DNA of 52,161 nucleotides from Bacillus sp. UNC41MFS5. Its GTDB lineage: Bacteria; Bacillota; Bacilli; Bacillales_B; DSM-18226. The stretch covers positions 1 through 52,161 of the forward strand of contig NZ_JMLP01000026.1 in assembly GCF_000686805.1 (NCBI RefSeq), given 5' to 3'. A program made the position numbers and the translations under genes. The notes below the pieces were generated by a model. That model had not been told where the DNA came from. It did not search any database and saw nothing but the letters and a program-made list of their open reading frames with translations. Below, piece after piece: positions 49,438 to 52,161 of the stretch; within the stretch, counting starts at the first letter, position 1, and each line of letters opens with the position of its first letter.

Positions 49438-50877
49438 TTAGGCTGTGCAAAAAATCTTTATGCAACCATCTTTTAATGAAGCTCCTCCTTGAAACCTTGC
49501 CCCGGTTTGTATTAGGCGGCTAAGCAGACTGAGCTTATCTTTTGTGATTCTTTCTCCCTTTAACAGCAGAGGGATACCTGGTGGATAAGGAATAATCATT
49601 TCAGCACATACCTCTCCTAGAGCTTTAGGTATTGGTAGTTCTTTTATCTCTAAATTCTCCATTTCTTTGAAGGTAATCGCTAAAGTGGAGATTTTCTGCC
49701 TAGCTGTTTCAAATATCTCATGAGGAGTGTGTACTGACAATCCAGTAAGTGCCTTTTTTATTTTCAAGAGTGTTTCTTCAAAAGGGAAACTTTGTCCAGC
49801 TTTAAGTAAAGGCAAAATAAAGAGTATATTATTCGGGTCAGCTAATTCTGTGAAAATTGCTGATTCTTCCAGTCTCCTTTGGAGTTCAAATCCATTTAAA
49901 TTGCACCGGGACTGAATGGTTATTTTTAGAGGATCACCGCAATTGTTAGGATAATCAAGCACCCTAATCACAGGAATCTTTGCTAACTCGTTCCTAAAAC
50001 GGCTGATTTCAGTTAAAAGAAAGGTTACATCTTCTTGCGTATATGCACCTAGATAATTCCTCGCCAAATCCAAGGATGCCATAATTGGATAGGACGGACT
50101 GCTTGATTGGAACATAGCTAGGTATTCCTTTAGCTTATTCTGATTGACGATATCACTATTAATATGTAAGTAGGAGCCCATTGTCATTGCCGGGAGAATC
50201 TTATGTGCGGATTGAACCACAATGTCTGCACCCAATTGAAGAGCGGAAGGCGGGAATGGATCGCCGAGGCTCAAATGCGGCCCGTGAGCCTCGTCCACTA
50301 GTACCGGGATATTGTGTCGATGCGCTTCATTTATTATTTCTTGTAATTCATATCCCAATCCATAGTAGTTAGGATAGGTCAGAATGAGTGCCTTGGCATC
50401 AGGATATATATTGATGGATTCTTTGACTGTTTCTAAACTGATTCCAGAGGGAATTTTCCACTCTTGGTTAAATTCAGGCTCTAGAAAAATAGGATCCGCC
50501 TTCGCTAAACTTAGACCATTTAAAATAGACTTATGACAATTCCTTTGAACGAGGACTTTTGCCCCTTCCTCACATGCTGCCATAATCATTGCTAGATTTC
50601 CGACAGTTGAACCATTAACAAGAAAATAACTTTTTCTCGTCTGGTAGAGGTCAGCTAATAGTGCTTCAGCCTCTAGTATCGCTTCTTCGGGTGAGTGCAA
50701 GTCATCTAAACCCGATAATTCAGTCGCATCTATTTTTAAGATATTCTGGAAATAGCGGTGAGCTTCAGGTTGGAGCACTTCACCATATTTATGTCCAGGA
50801 ACATGAAAGGAAACCGGCCTTTTGTTTATATGTTGGATTAGAGCATCATATAATGGTGTTTTTGATTGATTATACAT
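49438..50877 (-). CDS. yaaO: Ornithine/lysine/arginine decarboxylase family protein (YaaO)
   Basis: A 479-residue fold-type I PLP enzyme. It begins TPLYDALIQHINKRPVSFHVPGHK, then DDLHSPEEAILEAEALLADLY, SYFLVNGSTVGNLAMIMAAC, VLVDEAHGPHLSLG (PLP aspartate) and VVQSAHKILPAMTMGSYLH with the Schiff-base lysine near residue 228. A C-terminal Orn/Lys/Arg decarboxylase domain (PYPPGIPLLLKGERI) closes it. Substrate (lysine, arginine or ornithine) cannot be decided from sequence. Start has AAGGAAG 6-7 nt upstream. Confidence 0.92.
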   Translation of the reverse strand: MYNQSKTPLYDALIQHINKRPVSFHVPGHKYGEVLQPEAHRYFQNILKIDATELSGLDDLHSPEEAILEAEALLADLYQTRKSYFLVNGSTVGNLAMIMAACEEGAKVLVQRNCHKSILNGLSLAKADPIFLEPEFNQEWKIPSGISLETVKESINIYPDAKALILTYPNYYGLGYELQEIINEAHRHNIPVLVDEAHGPHLSLGDPFPPSALQLGADIVVQSAHKILPAMTMGSYLHINSDIVNQNKLKEYLAMFQSSSPSYPIMASLDLARNYLGAYTQEDVTFLLTEISRFRNELAKIPVIRVLDYPNNCGDPLKITIQSRCNLNGFELQRRLEESAIFTELADPNNILFILPLLKAGQSFPFEETLLKIKKALTGLSVHTPHEIFETARQKISTLAITFKEMENLEIKELPIPKALGEVCAEMIIPYPPGIPLLLKGERITKDKLSLLSRLIQTGARFQGGASLKDGCIKIFCTA

Positions 50878-50943
50878 TTGTTTACTTCCTTCTAAGAGTC
50901 TAATTCATTCTAACAAAAAAACAGTTCCCTTTCTCATTTGATT

Positions 50944-50973
50944 ACAAAAAAAATAAGCCCATAATGGACTTTT
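50944..50973 (-). terminator. Terminator after csfB
   Basis: Stem AAGTCC / GGGCTT (one G-T pair) with ATTAT loop and TTTTTTTT tail on the minus strand, at the csfB stop. Confidence 0.65.
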
Positions 50974-51175
50974 ATGAAAAAATTTCTGGCGTGGTTATTT
51001 TTTTCAGCTGTTTGAGAAAATATTTATATTTTGGATCCTTTGTATCTGTTTGTATTAAATCATTTTCACATTCTGTACAAATAAAAGAAGTATATAGATG
51101 TATGCCTTTTGGTTTTAAATTCTCACATATAACACACATTTCCTGATGATATTTCTGTGCTAAAAATGAACTCAA
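50972..51175 (-). CDS. csfB: Anti-sigma-G factor Gin (CsfB)
   Basis: Small zinc protein that restrains sigma-G in the early forespore and sigma-E in the mother cell. Its CxxC pairs are MCVICENLK and FICTECENDL, with KGIHLYTSFICTECE nearly as in B. subtilis Gin. A TTG start giving 67 residues is chosen because GGAGG is 8 nt upstream; the more obvious ATG five codons earlier overlaps that site and lies at the predicted start of transcription of a sigma-F promoter (51196-51225). The longer open frame upstream is not coding. xpaC and yaaN, which follow it in B. subtilis, are missing. Confidence 0.9.
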   Translation of the reverse strand: MSSFLAQKYHQEMCVICENLKPKGIHLYTSFICTECENDLIQTDTKDPKYKYFLKQLKKITTPEIFS

Positions 51176-51195
51176 TCCCTCCACCTCCATACATC

Positions 51196-51225
51196 CATTC
51201 TGCCCCGAAGTTTTTAATTGCATAC
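51196..51225 (-). promoter_or_regulatory. Sigma-F promoter of csfB
   Basis: Minus strand GTATG, 15-nt spacer, GGGCAGAATG; the -10 fits GGNNANAHTR exactly. Transcription would begin near 51189, leaving a leader of about 14 nt that is essentially the ribosome binding site. B. subtilis csfB is a sigma-F gene. Confidence 0.72.
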
Positions 51226-51480
51226 AATTTTTTGAATAATCTTTTCGCGCCATCTTAATTAATATAGTATGTAACAGTTCACGATTGGGTGTATGTCTAT
51301 TCGTAATTTCTTTGAAAACACTTCGTACTTTTTTACTATTGTTAAAGTTCTTATTAAGAACACACAAAAAAACAACCTTTTGGCTTATACACCGTGACAC
51401 TTTTTATTTACTCGCCACTCCTTTTTCCAAGCCTGGGATTTATATTCCTATTTAATTATCCGCTTATGTTCTTTGGAATC
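51226..51480. other. Gene-free region between csfB promoter and tandem array
   Basis: AT-rich DNA with an open minus-strand frame continuous with csfB but no recognisable protein and no ribosome binding site; judged non-coding. No tRNA or terminator seen. Confidence 0.5.
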
Positions 51481-51688
51481 CCTCCGATAGACATTTTGCC
51501 TGTTCATTTAGAGTGTTTTGTCCTTCGGAGTGCCTCCGATAGACATTTTGCGTGCTCACTTGGAGTGTTTTGTCCTTCGGAGTGCCTCCGATAGACATTT
51601 TGCGTGCTCACTTGGAGTGTTTTGTCCTTCGGAACCCTTCCGATAGACAATTTTTCCTGCTCACTTGGTGAATTTTGTCCTTCGGTAT
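51468..51688. repeat. 52-bp tandem repeat array with hairpin units
   Basis: Four units of exactly 52 bp start at 51481, 51533, 51585 and 51637. Units 2 and 3 are identical in their first 50 bases; 1 and 4 are diverged. Each junction holds a dyad GTCCTTCGGAG tgc CTCCGATAGAC (pairs GTC/GAC and TCGGAG/CTCCGA), so three or four hairpins can form; the leftmost one (GTTCTTTGGAATCCCTCCGATAGAC) is degraded and the rightmost is cut to GTCCTTCGG. It stands just outside the rRNA operon terminator. Confidence 0.85.
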
Positions 51689-51711
51689 AGTTAGTTTCCT
51701 TTCTCTCCATA

Positions 51712-51745
51712 ACAAAAAAGGACAACCTGTAAAGGTTGTCCTTGA
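51712..51745 (-). terminator. rRNA operon terminator
   Basis: Perfect 10-bp stem AAGGACAACC / GGTTGTCCTT with a 6-nt loop and TTTTTTGTT tail, 6 nt downstream of the 5S 3' end. Confidence 0.92.
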
Positions 51746-51748
51746 TAT

Positions 51749-51865
<117 letters not shown>

Positions 51866-51943
51866 CTATTTGGTTTGAGGTTTCATTCCCTCAAAACTAG
51901 ATAATGCAGAAGAAGTTTGTAAACTCGAGATTGCCTTAAAATT

Positions 51944-52161
51944 GGTTAAGTCCTCGAACGATTAGTATCAGTCAGCTCCACATGTTACCACGCTTCCACC
52001 TCTGACCTATCAACCTGATCATCTTTCAGGGTTCTTACTAGCTTGCGCTATGGGAAATCTCATCTTGAGGGGGGCTTCATGCTTAGATGCTTTCAGCACT
52101 TATCCCGTCCGCACATAGCTACCCAGCGATGCTCTTGGCAGAACAACTGGTACACCAGCGG
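51944..52161 (-). rRNA. rrl: 23S rRNA, 3' part (continues beyond window)
   Basis: Reverse complement ends with ATACTAATCGTTCGAGGACT followed by TAACC, the standard 3' end of Bacillus 23S rRNA, and the upstream sequence is conserved domain VI. The window holds about 218 nt of it. Confidence 0.97.

Noticed and set aside
51191..51400. 70-residue N-terminal extension of csfB
   Set aside because: Overlaps the predicted sigma-F promoter, lacks a ribosome binding site, and Gin proteins are about 64 residues.
51468..51688. CRISPR-like array
   Set aside because: Whole 52-bp unit repeats, with no unique spacers; no cas genes nearby.
51468..51688. Bacillaceae-1 RNA motif, which is often near rRNA genes
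   Set aside because: That motif has RUCCU terminal loops; here GUCCU falls at the stem base and the loops are UGC, so it does not fit.
51504..51725. 73-codon minus-strand frame over the tandem array
   Set aside because: Its repetitive protein arises because 52 x 3 keeps unit order; no ribosome binding site and it spans the hairpins and terminator side.
51866..51943. tRNA genes in the 5S-23S spacer or after 5S
   Set aside because: Spacer is only about 80 nt and shows no cloverleaf; the terminator follows 5S at once.

Overview
The window is a stretch of chromosome from an endospore-forming Bacillaceae bacterium (Bacillus, Neobacillus or Mesobacillus type). AT-rich intergenic DNA, strong GGAGG ribosome binding sites, frequent TTG and GTG starts, and an unbroken run of sporulation genes (csfB/gin, spoIIE, spoVT, spoVG, sspF, yabG, yabP, yabQ, fin) all point there. 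Gene order matches, in reverse, the first 100 kb or so after oriC of Bacillus subtilis 168. Every gene except abrB is on the minus strand. oriC is therefore expected beyond the right-hand end, with these genes co-directional with replication. No position here comes from a database search; names rest on recognised protein sequence and synteny.

Layout from right to left, the direction of transcription: an rRNA operon ends the window (23S 3' part, 5S, terminator), followed by a 52-bp tandem hairpin repeat. Next come csfB, an ornithine/lysine decarboxylase-like gene (yaaO), tmk, darA, holB, ricT, yabA, trmN6, yazA and rsmI. The divergent transition-state regulator abrB follows, then metG, a parS site, tatD, yabE, rnmV, ksgA, yabG, veg, sspF, ispE, purR, ridA, spoVG, glmU, prs, ctc, pth, fin, mfd and spoVT. 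A repeat-rich 550-bp gap precedes yabM, yabN, rqcP, yabP, yabQ, divIC, yabR, spoIIE, yabS, yabT, tilS, hprT, ftsH, coaX, hslO, yacD and cysK. The folate run folP-folB-folK-yazB-dusB, then lysS, leads to the promoters and 5' end of a second rRNA operon in the same direction.

The block combines translation and RNA maturation (lysS, metG, tilS, dusB, rsmI, ksgA, rnmV, trmN6, pth, rqcP, ctc), precursor supply (prs, glmU, ispE, tmk, hprT, coaX, folate genes, cysK), DNA replication and repair (holB, yabA, mfd), and forespore or mother-cell development. Promoter-like sequences match that mix: sigma-F before csfB, sigma-G before fin, spoVT and sspF, sigma-K before yabG, sigma-H before spoVG, sigma-B before ctc, Spo0A boxes at abrB and spoIIE, and good sigma-A promoters at veg, yabR, metG, glmU and the rRNA operon.

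Differences from B. subtilis, as I recall that genome, are the absence of pabB-pabA-pabC before folP, of yaaR between darA and holB, and of xpaC-yaaN between csfB and yaaO. The accessory content is small, non-coding repeats: three copies of a short GCGGAAGCGCC-type palindromic element, a longer element with TGTTGATT ends that appears to carry a nested copy of that family, a perfect 23-bp hairpin, and the 52-bp array near the rRNA operon. I found no mobile gene, CRISPR array, defence island or convincing undescribed protein system.
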